From Dactylorhiza incarnata (Eukaryota > Streptophyta > Magnoliopsida > Asparagales > Orchidaceae): a stretch of DNA of 64,000 nt. Of this stretch, positions 54,129 to 64,000 are shown piece by piece (positions within the stretch are counted from its first letter, which is position 1; each line of letters opens with the position of its first letter). Location of the stretch: contig JAWHQI010000099.1 in NCBI GenBank assembly GCA_033032865.1, forward strand, positions 6,031,501-6,095,500, given 5' to 3'. The translations under genes were made by a program, and so were the position numbers. Under the pieces are notes generated by a model that searched no databases, was not told the origin of the DNA, and saw only the letters and a program-made list of their open reading frames with translations.

Positions 54129-55205
54129 CAGTGGGGAGTTGTTGTAGCCTTGCACTATGGCCATTTTAGTGGTGAACCGCAGGCTTAGCCTGTGGTCCCG
54201 TGGGCCGTGTTTGGGTGGTTGGGGATAGAAACCACCACCCATTTTTGGCTTTGGGTGGCAGTGGATAAAGGACCGCCCCCGTTTAATTTGAGCTGATCAG
54301 TCTCTTTAAATAAATTTAACAAGATAAATGAACTTTGCTTGTTCCTCTTTATGGTATTTGGTGCACTTGGTGCTTTGCTTAGTTCTTTGTTTGGAGCTTC
54401 TCTTTCGGTAAATATGGCTTGGGTTGGTACCCCTTAGGCCTTATTTATTTTTCTGCTTGTTTTCTGCCACTTGTAAATCCTTGCTGAGGCGTTCTTTGTT
54501 TTATTGAATGCCTCGGGTTCAGAGCCTTAACTGCTAGTGGTGTAGCCCGAAGTCTCCGGGAGTTTTAGTTGTTGTTTTACCCCGCCGCTGCGAGGTAGTT
54601 GTGGTTAGTTTCTTCTTGTGTTCAGACATGCTAGTTTGGAGCCAATGGGTTAGTGTCAGGTTGTTGACGCCCATTGTGCCCCTTTTGATACTTTATATCT
54701 TACTTGCCAGTTGATTGCTACTACTTTTTAGATCTTGTGTATCTTGCTCTCTGGGAATGATTTATGTCTAGGTGCATTATAGTTATAAAATGGCTTTTCT
54801 TTCATCCTCATTGCATTCCTTTTAACTGAAATCCTTATCTTTAAAGTCGCCTAAAAGATATTTTCTATACTTATACTACGCCTAGATATGTGCATATCAT
54901 TTACTTTATGTCCTGTCATCACATGCATTTAGGACCTTAAGTGAACTAAATCAAGTATTTTACGCTGCAATTACGCATATTTTCTCGGTGGACTAGTTGA
55001 TCCACGAACTGAGAGACACAGTTCTTACCCCAAACCCTCATAAATGATTTCAAATGATGATCTATCATGTAAACATGTTTTGATTAAATAAGTAATAGGT
55101 TCCCGCCTGAGCGTCTGCAGTTGTCTCCTGCATGATGTGGCATCATGACGCGTATTTTCTCTTACTTTGATATTCCTCAATTCGGAGAAAATGCGGGTTG
55201 TGACA

Positions 55206-55582
55206 ATACATAAGTACATGTGCATTGAATATGGTGGGTCTTCAGTACTAGCCTAGTCGACACACCGACGGAAGTACGATGACTCAGCAAGTGGTAGGTG
55301 TTTAGAGGGCCAGTTTGTTTTACTGCGCGACCGGAAGGTCACATTCCCTAATAACCCTACACTTGGCCTTATAAAAGGTCTGGTCACGATGGATCCAACA
55401 AGAGTACGTAGGAGCTCATGAGTACTGAGGACATGTGTCATAGCGTACGTTAGGGCCTAGGTCTGGTAGTGTGTTATACCCACCTAGGTGAGGAGACGCA
55501 CACTCCTCTGCCACCGTTTGACCATGACGGGAGGTGCCCGAGAGGTTAGCTACCTCCAAAAAGTGGTGATAGTTTATTAGGA
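55206..55582 (+). repeat. Probable LTR-B, right half
   Basis: Sequence after the Tekay TSD, non-coding, with a TATAAAAG box near 55371. Probably continues the LTR that starts at 16384. SIRE2 interrupts it at 55582; the other SIRE2 end is outside the window. Confidence 0.45.
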
Positions 55583-56342
55583 TGTAGTCTTAATCACCTA
55601 GAGTGGGGTGAATAGCTCTCTTTTTAATTTATGCTTTAGCCTAGCTGTTTTCTGAGTTAGTATTAGTAAATCAAGCATACAAAAAACACACAAGCCTTTA
55701 TAGAGGTTCCTCAAGATAGGGTGTCTTGAGTAGTCCTCTTTCCCCCTTCACCTTACTAACAATGAGTTAGACAAGGCCAACACCTCTAATCTCAGCTCCA
55801 AGAGCTTACAACACAGATCCCTCAGGATCTCTCAGGTTTTCCCAAACCCTACCTTAGGCTCAACCGCCCTACCTCAGGCACAGCTGCCCTACACGCTCAG
55901 ACCTATCAAGAAGTTCTACCTCAGATCTCCACAGAGATCCTACTCTCAAGCTGAACTCTTAGCTCTACACTCAGGCACAAACAACCCTACACCCTCGGGC
56001 AAAAGCCCTACAAACTCAGAAAAAATGATGTTCATATAGAAGGTAATGAAGGTAATGCTTACAACATAAGACAAAACAGTTACTCTTTTATTCCTTGATC
56101 TTCTGTTGCTGACTTGAAGCTGTGAAGAGAACAACAGCTTCAATCTAGCCTTTCTCTGATCCTTATCTTTAGTAGATGAGTATGGATCAACTTGCTCTTC
56201 TTCAATCACACATGAAGAGCAATCTTTCTCTCCTTTTCATCTTCAGGAAGCAGAAGGAGAGAACTTCTTAGCAGCCGTCAATGTAATAGTAGAACTGTAT
56301 TCTTTTTGCCAAAGCTGTCTCTTTAAGAGACCTAAAATGTTC

Positions 56343-56349
56343 TTTTATA
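56343..56349 (-). promoter_or_regulatory. SIRE2 LTR TATA box
   Basis: Minus-strand TATAAAA, 121 bases downstream of the motif array in transcript sense. Confidence 0.65.
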
Positions 56350-56469
56350 CATCTCCAATCTTCAACGGCTATCAGATGTCCCCTGACACTGCATGAAGGA
56401 GATTGGAGTACTATATCTTGCTTTTCTGCAACTGGCACTAAAAGCAAAAACCGCCAGCACATTTGAATC

Positions 56470-56665
56470 TGTCTCAGCGGTTGGGCTGAGACAGCTTCCA
56501 GTCTCAATGGCTACTTCTATCCCGTCCCAGCGGATCCGCTGAGACAGACAGTTGTCTCAGCGGTTTTCCTCTATCTGCAGCTCAGCTGGCCCAGACACCT
56601 TCTCAGCGGCTCCTGGCCTTGTCTCAGCGGTTCAGCTGAGACTGAGAACTTGTCTCAACGGTTTT
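56470..56665 (-). repeat. GTCTCAGCGG/CCGCTGAGAC inverted-motif array, SIRE2 LTR
   Basis: About ten sites in both orientations, several paired head-to-head (for example CCCAGCGGATCCGCTGAGA). Confidence 0.85.
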
Positions 56666-56818
56666 GGCAGTAAACCACTGAACTTACTCCACACCTTGGA
56701 ATAACCTAACCCTGCATAGTCATGAGATGAAATAGGGTTTATCAAATACAACTTGTACTTAGCATTGAGTGTGAAGCTTCTTCAAATCAAGGGAACATTG
56801 AGGGTAATATTCCCAACA

Positions 56819-56833
56819 ATCTCCCCCCATTTG
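56819..56833 (-). promoter_or_regulatory. SIRE2 polypurine tract
   Basis: Minus strand CAAATGGGGGGAGAT adjoining the 3' LTR. Confidence 0.8.
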
Positions 56834-57333
56834 AAGAAGGCAGAATACCCTCAATGCTAAGGTACATAACATATAAATACTTATCATGTAACTTCACTAC
56901 ATGGTATTCATCATATCATACTCATGTAAACATTAATATGACATCAAAGATAATATTATAATAGATAATATTTATGAAAGGCATATTACCACAGAGTTTA
57001 TCAACCCAATAATATGATTAGATAATCATGACAATGCATCACAGATTAATTTAAACAGTGGCATAGAGTAAAATTAAGCTATGGCTCAGATTAGGTTACA
57101 ACATAAAGTAATTAATTCAACAATTCATTCATTTTCATTTCAAATAAAGCACTGAGACATTGTTCAATATACATTTAGAAACCCATAACACTTAAATACA
57201 TTCATTTAAAATTTTCTTTTCTTAGAAGAAGTTGAGCACTCAGCAATGTCAGCGGCAACTTCTTTTCCTTTAGCTGAGGCCTCTTGGTCTGCTGCAACAG
57301 CCACATTTTCAGCATTAGCTGCCTCTATTTCTG
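56834..57333 (-). other. SIRE2 3' untranslated region
   Basis: AT-rich, no supported gene; lies between the third-ORF stop and the PPT. Confidence 0.6.
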
Positions 57334-60066
57334 CTATCTTCCTCTATTTTCTTGCCTTTTGAAATATAAGAATGGCTTAGGAATGTACTTTGAAGGCATC
57401 CTTCTTGGGTTGTCCTTCCTTACCAGATTGGCTTTGAATATCCTATCTCTTTTAGTGTTTCTTTCTAAGTGCTTTATGCACTCTTCAGATGGATAGGCCT
57501 TATCAATGTCTTTGCATATTTGACCATGGCTTAGCCAGGCATTTAATATTATACTTTTGGAGTCTTCACTCCAATACTCATAATCTGGATCCTTAGACTA
57601 CTCATCCCTTTGTTTTGCCATAAATTCTTCCACTAGCATTATATGCTCTCTTTCTCTTCTTTTTGCCAGTATGACATTTTGAGCAATCTGCTCCTGTCTT
57701 GGGAAGTTCCAATCTTCTTCCCTCTTTCTGTCCAGGAGAGGAAGGTTTAAGGATAACCTTGTTCCTTGTAGAACCTTGATGGCTAGCTCAGAATTTGTTA
57801 CAGCATTGTTATCCTCCCCCTTTCTGGCTTTTTCAAATATTGTTTGACTTATCTCCTGCTTAGCAGCAGTTATTGTGCAAGAGATTGTTTGGAAAATATT
57901 TTCTATATCAAATTTTAGCTCATCCTTGTTCCTCTCAATATCAGCCTTGAGCTCATCCTTGTTTCTGTCAGCCTCACCATTCAACTGCAGAGCAGTGGAG
58001 TATACATATTCTTGGATATGATGTGAGGATTTCTCAATCACTTCATCTGTCTTGCTGTCATAATTTTTTACATATGACATATCCCGTTCAGAGAGTTGTA
58101 GGTGTTTGTCCATTGATCTGAGAATAGTATTTTGAGATACCACTGATTTCTCTGCCAGATCAAACCACTTGGTCATTTGTTTATTCAGGATGGCGGTGTC
58201 TTCCTTGATTTCCTTGACCTCGGCCCTTACTTCAAATTTTACATTGAGGATGGACTGATCAATGTATGCTTTAACTATTGAAGTTGACTTGTCTACATAG
58301 TCCTTCATAGATGGTAGATGAGTCTCTAACATAGTTTGAATAACATTTAGAATGCTCTCATTGGACTGTGAGGAAGTGGAAAGTTGCTGATCAACAATCA
58401 TTTGTGCTTTGAGTATTTATGGAGGACTAAGAGGAGGGACTGATTCCTGAGGACGTATAATCTGCTCTTGTGTTGCAGGTAGCACCTGTTCTGGATTTAT
58501 GACTGTAGCATTATCTCTTTTGCCTTGATCAGCCACCGGATCAGCAAAGGATGCTGGATCATCAATTTGATCATGGTGGACTCCATCATTATCAGCAACA
58601 TTATTATCATCAGATTTTTCTGGCTCCTCCCCCTCAGATAGATCATCTTGATCTGATGAGTCCAAGAAATCTGGGACAATTATTTAGAGTTAGATTTAAT
58701 GACTTAGCAATACTAAGGATGGGTTAATTAGTCTTACCAAGAACATCATCTTGACCAACTGATGGCTCTTTGGGCTTCTCCCCCTTAGATGGGGCATCAG
58801 ATTGTCCTGGTGTAGGTAAATTCCAGAGAGCTGGTTTATTATCAGGATTAAGCCTAATTCTTTCTTGAAGATTGAAAATAAGTCTGTCAATCTGACCTTG
58901 CAAATCCTGAGGTGAAGGCACTGTGTCCTCATTAATCTTGTGAGAGACAGCCTCACCATTATCATTAATATTAGCAACATCCAAGGAAGATGGTTCTTGT
59001 TGTTGCTCCCCCTCAGATAGAGCATTCATCTGGCCTTGAGGAGCTGTGGTCCACATTATTTAAGTGTCATTATAGACTAACTAGTTGATTGGCTATGATT
59101 AAATAACATTATGTGTAATGTGGAGTGTAAGGATTAATTACCAGGAGTGCTATCTATGTCCAGATCCTGTGGATGGACATTATCAGTAGGCATGTCATCC
59201 AGTGGAGCATCCTTGTCAGGAATACTGTGTGATCCAATATCAGCACCAGCATCTTCATTCTTATCTGAGTGGTCTGACTCGGAGCTTGATATGATCATTC
59301 TAGGCTTCTTTATTGATTTGGATTTATTTTTCCCTTTCTCCTTTGCCTCAGTGGGCTGGCTCATGGGGAGCACCCTGGTGAACCTATCTAAGGTCTTTAT
59401 ATCCATCCTTTTCAGGTAATGTATATTTGATCCTTTTAAACCTTTAAACTTCTCAGGATAGGTCTGAATTAGATATAGGGATAGAATTCTACCCATATTT
59501 GGTGCCTGCAGACATTCCTTAAGTCTCTGAAATATGACTTCTCCCCAGGAGGTTTTCTTAGTCAGAATGATCCTTGTCATAATGTCAAACATAGATTGGG
59601 AAATTGTATCATGAGACCCGGGCTTGCATAGGATTTCTTTTCCCACAATGTCTGATAGAAGCTTGCCTCTTTGATTGAAGAATTTCCTTTTCAAAGATCC
59701 AATCTTGTTATCACAATAGTCAGCCCACTTCAGAGCTTTCTTCTTATCCTTATCAGAAATTTCTTCCTCCTCATTTTGGCTGCATGAGGGAATGTGGAAA
59801 GCTTGTTCAATTCTTGCTGAGGAGATTTTCACTCTGTCTCCTCCTATTTTAGACTTCAAAGAGGACTTGGAGGAGGATAATTTGGCATTACTGAACCATT
59901 CCAGAACTTCAGTTCTGAGAATGACTGTGGGTTCAGATAGAATGTACTCCAGACCTTGTGCTTCCAGTAGTTGAATCACTCCCTTTATGTCTTCTGGAGC
60001 ATGGGAAAATCCATTTCTCACAATTTCATACCCTTCCAGAAGATCCATTGAACTCTTGGGTGCCAT
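57334..60066 (-). pseudogene. SIRE2 third ORF, three exons, coiled-coil protein
   Basis: Start chosen at 60066 (MAPKSSMDLLEGYE), the ATG after the internal TATA box with family-like sequence. Exon 1 (60066-59142) has a globular region (FDIMTRIILTKKTSWGEVIF) and a Lys/Ser/Asp-rich tail. GT-AG introns fit at 59141-59044 (98 bp) and 58737-58671 (67 bp), both phase 1; exons total 2568 nt, divisible by three. Exons 2 and 3 repeat an LSEGE-EP motif. Exon 3 has a long heptad coiled coil (58400-57700), then continues in frame past TAG 57598-57600 (DPDYEYWSEDSKSIILNAWL) to TAG 57334. A TAA near 58417 also interrupts it. It sits where Sireviruses carry an env-like gene, but I see no signal peptide or membrane segment. 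Confidence 0.72.
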
Positions 60067-60164
60067 TGTTGTTGTAGAATAAGGCATTGGGATGGAAGAG
60101 AATATGATTCGTCTCAGCGGCTGGGAGGGAAAGGTTGTGTAGCTTTCATTAATTAACAATTGTC

Positions 60165-60172
60165 TATTTATA
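60165..60172 (-). promoter_or_regulatory. Internal TATA box for the SIRE2 third ORF
   Basis: Minus-strand TATAAATA, about 100 bases before the ATG at 60066 and 114 bases downstream of the internal motif array. A short upstream ORF of 11 codons (MKATQPF...) starts just after it. Confidence 0.6.
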
Positions 60173-60285
60173 TGGCTTGAATCTGTGGTTTGATTAGCCC
60201 AAATAGTTAGAGTCAAGTGAACTTATAGTTGTAATGAGAATTAGGTCAAATGGGGTTGCATTTAGACAGACTGTAATGGGACCAT

Positions 60286-60414
60286 CCCGTCTCAGCGGAA
60301 CCGCTGAGATAGTGACCTAAATCGCTGGGACAGAGCACTGTCAACCGCTGGGACAGTTTAGCAGTCTCAGCGGCTCAACTGAGATTTTTCCTAGCTGTCT
60401 CAGCGGCTCAACTG
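60286..60414 (-). repeat. Internal CAGCGG/CCGCTG array, SIRE2
   Basis: About seven sites of the LTR motif (GTCTCAGCGG, CCGCTGAGA, CCGCTGGGACAG), including the head-to-head pair GTCTCAGCGGAACCGCTGAG. It lies between pol and the third ORF. 60415-60583 holds nothing further that I recognise. Confidence 0.85.
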
Positions 60415-60583
60415 AAATAATCATTTCTGTTTTAGCTGACCTTACTATTTAAACAATAATCCTTTTGAGATATGATTGTGTTATGACCTAACCAAGTCAC
60501 TAGGAGTTGATGTGATAACATTTTTTAATCATAACATAACAAGCATAATATCATAGATGATTGAAAGAAGGAAATAATTGACA

Positions 60584-63500
60584 CTATTCAATATTTAACA
60601 TTCCAAGATCAATCTTGAAAGCATTAAATTTTGCCTCATCGAATGGCTTTGTAAAAATATCAGCAACTTGATTGTCAATGAGGACAAATTCAAGGCAGAT
60701 ATCTTTTCATTCAATATGTTCTCTTATAAAATGATATCTAATCTCTATGTGCTTAGTCCTGCTATGAGAGACGGGATTCTTAGCAATAAAGATAGCACTG
60801 GATGAGTCACAATAAAGAGGAGACTCACTTACCTTGAGGTTGTAGTCCTCTAACTGATGTTGTATCCATAATAGTTGGGCACAACAACTTCCTGTAGCGA
60901 TATATTCAGACTCGGCAGTGGATATTGCCACACTTGTCTGTTTTTTGCTGCTCCAAGATATCAGTCTCCTTCCTAGGAATTGATAAGTACAACTAGTGCT
61001 TTTCCTGTCTTCTTTGCATCCTGCAAAATCTGCATCTAAAAATCCAGTTAGTTCAAAGTCATTGTTCTTAGGGTACCAATGGCCAAGATGTAGGCTGCCT
61101 TTAAGGTATCTCAAAATCTTTTTTGCAGCTGAATAGTGAGATTCCATAGGGCATGCTTGGTACCTAGCACAAACACATATAACATACATAATGTCTGGTC
61201 TACTAGCAGTTAGATATAATAGGGATCCAATAATACACCTGTACATGGATTCATCAAAGGCCTTGCCCTTCTCTTCCTTGTCCAAGGAAATGTTGGACAC
61301 CATGGGATTTTTCATGGTGGAAGCTGATTCCATCCCAAATTTCTTTATAAGCTCCCTAGTGTACTTAGTCTGAGAGATGAATATCCCCTACTCAGACTGT
61401 TTCACTTGGAGGCCTAAGAAGTATTTGAGCTCTCCCATACTACTCATCTCAAACTCCCCCTGCATAGGGTTGGCAAACCTTTTGCAGAGGTTGTCATCAG
61501 TAGACCCATATATTATGTCATCAACATATATTTGGACTATGAGACACTTGCCCCTTATTTCCCTAAGAAACAATGTACTATCTATCTTTCCCCTCAAGAA
61601 CTTGTTCTTGATGAGAAAGCTAGACAAGGTCTCATACCAAGCCCTAGGGGCTTGCTTGGACCACATTGAGATTTTCTAAGTAAATACACATGGGAAAAGA
61701 GGGTTGGATTCACAAAACCTGATGGTTGTTCAACATATACCTCTTCCTTCAAGTCACCATTGAGGAAGGCTTATTTGACATCCATTTGATATACTTTGAA
61801 CCCCTTGTGGGCAGCATAGGCAAGGAATAGCCTAATTGCTTCTAACCTTGCAATAGGGGCAAAGGTTTGATCAAAGTTTATTCCCTCTTCTTGTCTATAG
61901 CCCTTGGCTACCAATTTAGCCTTGTTTTTTATTATTATTCCATTTTCATCCAACTTGTTCCTATAAATCCATTTGGTGCCAATACTGTTGTGTCCTTGAG
62001 GTTTTGGCACCAACTTCCATACCTTGCATCTTTTGAATTGAAGAAGTTCTTTTTGCATGTCTTAAATTCAAAATAAGTCTTGGTTGGCTTCTTCAAACTT
62101 CTTGGGCTCCATTTGTGATAAGAAGCTCAGGAATAGGGCTTCATTGTGAGCCCTGCTTCTGGTTAGTACACCTTGGTTCTGATCTCCAATAATTTGTTCC
62201 CTTGGATGATCCCTTAGGTTTCTTGTAGCTGCAGGCAATATGTCATCAACTGGCTGTATTTCTTCTACTAGTTCAATAGTGTCTTCAGCACCCTACACCT
62301 CTTCATCTTCTAGAATTGCAGCATCTGTATAGGCTTTGCTGCTACTGGGTATGTCTTGTTCAGACATCTTTTCCATCTCCTTTTCACTTCCTGTCAAAAC
62401 AGAAAAACTAGACCATCCCTTATAGATTAGGCTGGTCTTATCAAATACCACATGCATAGACTCTTCTACAACATGAGTTTTCTTGTTATAAACTCTATAA
62501 GATCTACTATGTGAGCTATAGCCAACAAGAACCCCCACATTGCATTTCTCTGCAAACTTTGTTAACTGAGATTTTCCATTGTTTAAGATGTAGCATTTTG
62601 AACCAAAGATTCTAAAGTATGAAATTGTTGGTTGTATGCCTTTCAGAATCTCATAGGGGGTAATTACATGAACCTTATTGATGGAAGCCCTATTGAGAAC
62701 ATAATATGCAGTATTGACTGCCTCAGCCCAGAAGTATTCTGGGAGTGAGGAGTCACTAAGCAATGTTCTCCCAGCTTCTATCAAGGTTCTATTCCTCCTC
62801 TCAGCCACCCAATTTTGTTGTGGAGTCCTTATGGAGGAGAACTCTTGGGTGATACCAAATTCTTGACAAAACCTTGTCATGGCTTCAGGTTGAAATTCTG
62901 TGCCATGGTCAGTCCTAGTCCTGACCACAGAACATTGCAAGTCATTCTGAATTGCCTTGACATAGTTTATAAAGATATTTAAAGTATCTGACTTCTTTTA
63001 AGGAAGAATGCCCATGTATATTTTGAGTGATCATCAATAGTCACCAAAGTATACAACTTCCCACCTAGGCTCTGAATTGGCAAAGGACCAAACAAGTCCA
63101 TGTGCAATAGATATAGACATCTTTCAATGTCTTTGGAGCCAATACTTTTAACGGTGGCCCTTGTTTGCTTACCCATCTGGCAAGCATGACAGGGACCACT
63201 TTTAATACATTTTAAGTTTGGACTATTCCTAACAAGGTTTTTAGAGAATAGTCTATACATTGTCTTGTAGTTAATATGGGCAAGTCTCTTGTGCCATTGA
63301 ACACAAAGAGACTCACTTTCATTGGCCATAAGACATATAGATGATAGAGAATTATTGCATATAAAATCTAAACAATAAACATTCCCACTCCTAGTGCCTG
63401 AGAGAATGGTCTCTAAGTCATTAGACTTTTTGATCAAGCACTTGTCATTGTGGAATTCAATGACATAGCCTAAATCACATAGTTGACTTATGCTTACAAG

Positions 63501-63738
63501 GTTGTGTTGCAAACCTTCAACATAAGCTACCCTTTTGATTGAAACTATGCCATTGGAGATCATACCATATCCTTTGGTGATTCCCCTTTCAGATCCACCA
63601 AAGATGACTTTAGGTCCATTCTTCACAGTTGTGTAGTCCTGTAGAGACTCCTAGTACCTGTCATGTGCCTTGAGCACCCACTGTCCAAGTACCATATTTG
63701 TTTAAGATTGGTACTTGAACTCACCTGCAAGAAGGAGT
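60584..63738 (-). pseudogene. SIRE2 pol
   Basis: Copia pol with frames broken several times. GAG-pre-integrase VQWHKRLAHINYKTM and integrase start in 62979-63626; integrase core with RTRTDHGTEF and FSSIRTPQQNWVAERRNRTL (62293-62940). [16 protein letters not shown] and MDVK (61771-62058), then a stop where Ser is expected. IYVDDIIYGSTDDNL (61388-61666), RNase H with LTGFLDADFAGCKEDRKS and STAESEYIATGS (60707-61333). The frame continues after TGA at 60707 through VADIFTKPFDEAKF to a stop at 60584-60586. The protease active site near 63680 is too degraded to read with confidence. Confidence 0.88.
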
Positions 63739-64000
63739 TTAGTTACCCTTAGGAGCCCAAATAATTTTGGGTCCTAGGTCCTTGTAAGCATGATAAGCTG
63801 ATCTCACACCTGCTGCACCCTTTGCAGAAAGGCTCTTCTTTGCACTTGGCACGTTGGGATTGTGCCAACAGTCTATGGCAAAGTGTCCCACCTTACCACA
63901 ATACCAACATTCATGAATATTGTATCTCCTCTTCTGAACATATCTTGAGGAGAGAGCATCAATATGCTTGTGTTCAGGAGAGGAGACAATAACATTTTTC
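63739..64000 (-). pseudogene. SIRE2 gag, C-terminal end
   Basis: Partial at the window edge. Contains an intact zinc knuckle CWYCGKVGHFAIDC (SIRE1 has Tyr for the last Cys) and the end GPKIIWAPKGN with stop at 63739-63741. Confidence 0.8.

Larger units (their letters stand above)
17078..55205 (+). mobile_element. Tekay-like chromovirus, full length, interrupted three times
   Basis: LTRs begin TGTAACGCCCC and end TGTGACA/TATGACA. TSD ATACA is at 17073-17077 and 55206-55210. PBS matches initiator-Met tRNA, the PPT is at 44903-44919, and pol is in gypsy order with a chromodomain-type integrase tail. Subtracting TL2 (14312), the LARD (6584) and the Athila-like element (7366), each with one TSD copy, leaves about 9.87 kb. 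gag is almost wholly missing and pol has stops and frameshifts, so this copy is dead. Its LTRs differ at many sites and are older than the elements nested in them. Confidence 0.92.
52916..55205 (+). repeat. Tekay 3' LTR, part 2
   Basis: Resumes after the CCGAC duplicate and matches 17581-19588 plus 33901-34188. Holds the TTTCTCGAGAAA array (53370-53852) and a G24 run (54105-54128). Ends TTGTGACA, then TSD ATACA. Confidence 0.92.
55583..56818 (-). repeat. SIRE2 3' LTR
   Basis: 1236 bp, minus strand TGTTGGGAATATT to GACTACA. Carries a CAGCGG/CCGCTG array (56470-56665) and TATA box (56343-56349). Confidence 0.85.
55583..64000 (-). mobile_element. Sirevirus-type Ty1/copia element SIRE2, 3' portion
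   Basis: Minus-strand element from the 3' LTR through a third ORF and pol to the end of gag; the 5' part lies right of the window. Related to SIRE1 in pol and gag, but with a different LTR and a 2.6-kb extra ORF between pol and the 3' LTR, the position of the env-like gene in Sireviruses. Confidence 0.9.

Noticed and set aside
57334..60066. Envelope glycoprotein identity for the SIRE2 third ORF
   Set aside because: Position fits the env-like gene, but no signal peptide, transmembrane segment or Cys pattern is visible; coiled coil and acidic repeats dominate.
1..64000. Host protein genes, tRNA or rRNA
   Set aside because: Every coding stretch I could identify belongs to a retroelement; no cloverleaf or rRNA-like sequence was recognised, though divergent small RNAs could be missed by eye.

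Overview
The window is a nested stack of plant LTR retrotransposons; I found no convincing host gene, tRNA or rRNA. The Tat, Tekay, Athila-like and Sirevirus lineages, tRNA-Asp and tRNA-iMet primer-binding sites, and long LTRs point to a flowering plant with a large, repeat-rich genome. The species cannot be told from the sequence.

Layout. (1) 1-14190 is the 3' part of a Tat-lineage Ty3/gypsy element (TL1). It carries two antisense genes and a 3' LTR, and a minus-strand Sirevirus (SIRE1, 3120-12437, TSD ATGGG) is inserted in it. (2) 14191-16383 is an old chromovirus pol relic. (3) 16384-17077 and 55206-55582 look like two halves of one further LTR. (4) 17078-55205 is a complete Tekay-like chromovirus (TSD ATACA, about 9.9 kb without its insertions). 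It is split by three later elements: a Tat element TL2 (19589-33895) in its 5' LTR, a non-autonomous LARD (38212-44790, TSD CTCAT, LTRs identical by eye) at the end of integrase, and a minus-strand gag-pro-only Athila-like element (45555-52915, TSD CCGAC) in its 3' LTR. TL2 itself carries a solo LTR of the LARD family (20415-22076, TSD GGGCT). (5) 55583-64000 is the 3' part of a second minus-strand Sirevirus (SIRE2) with a long third ORF.

Function. All pol genes here are broken by stops, frameshifts or deletions. The LARD has no pol at all but is the youngest element. It shares its PBS, PPT, 3' non-coding region and LTR motif arrays with the Athila-like element, so it probably moves with enzymes supplied in trans by that clan.

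The most unusual signals are regulatory. Each LTR family carries an array of a short, CG-containing, largely inverted-repeat motif, usually just upstream of its TATA box. SIRE2 carries a second copy of such an array plus TATA box inside the element, in front of a third ORF that can be read as three exons joined by two GT-AG introns. Both Tat elements carry two antisense genes with their own minus-strand TATA boxes, and one intron of the larger antisense gene is precisely present in TL2 and absent in TL1. The Tekay leader holds three stem-loops with the same loop and covarying stems.
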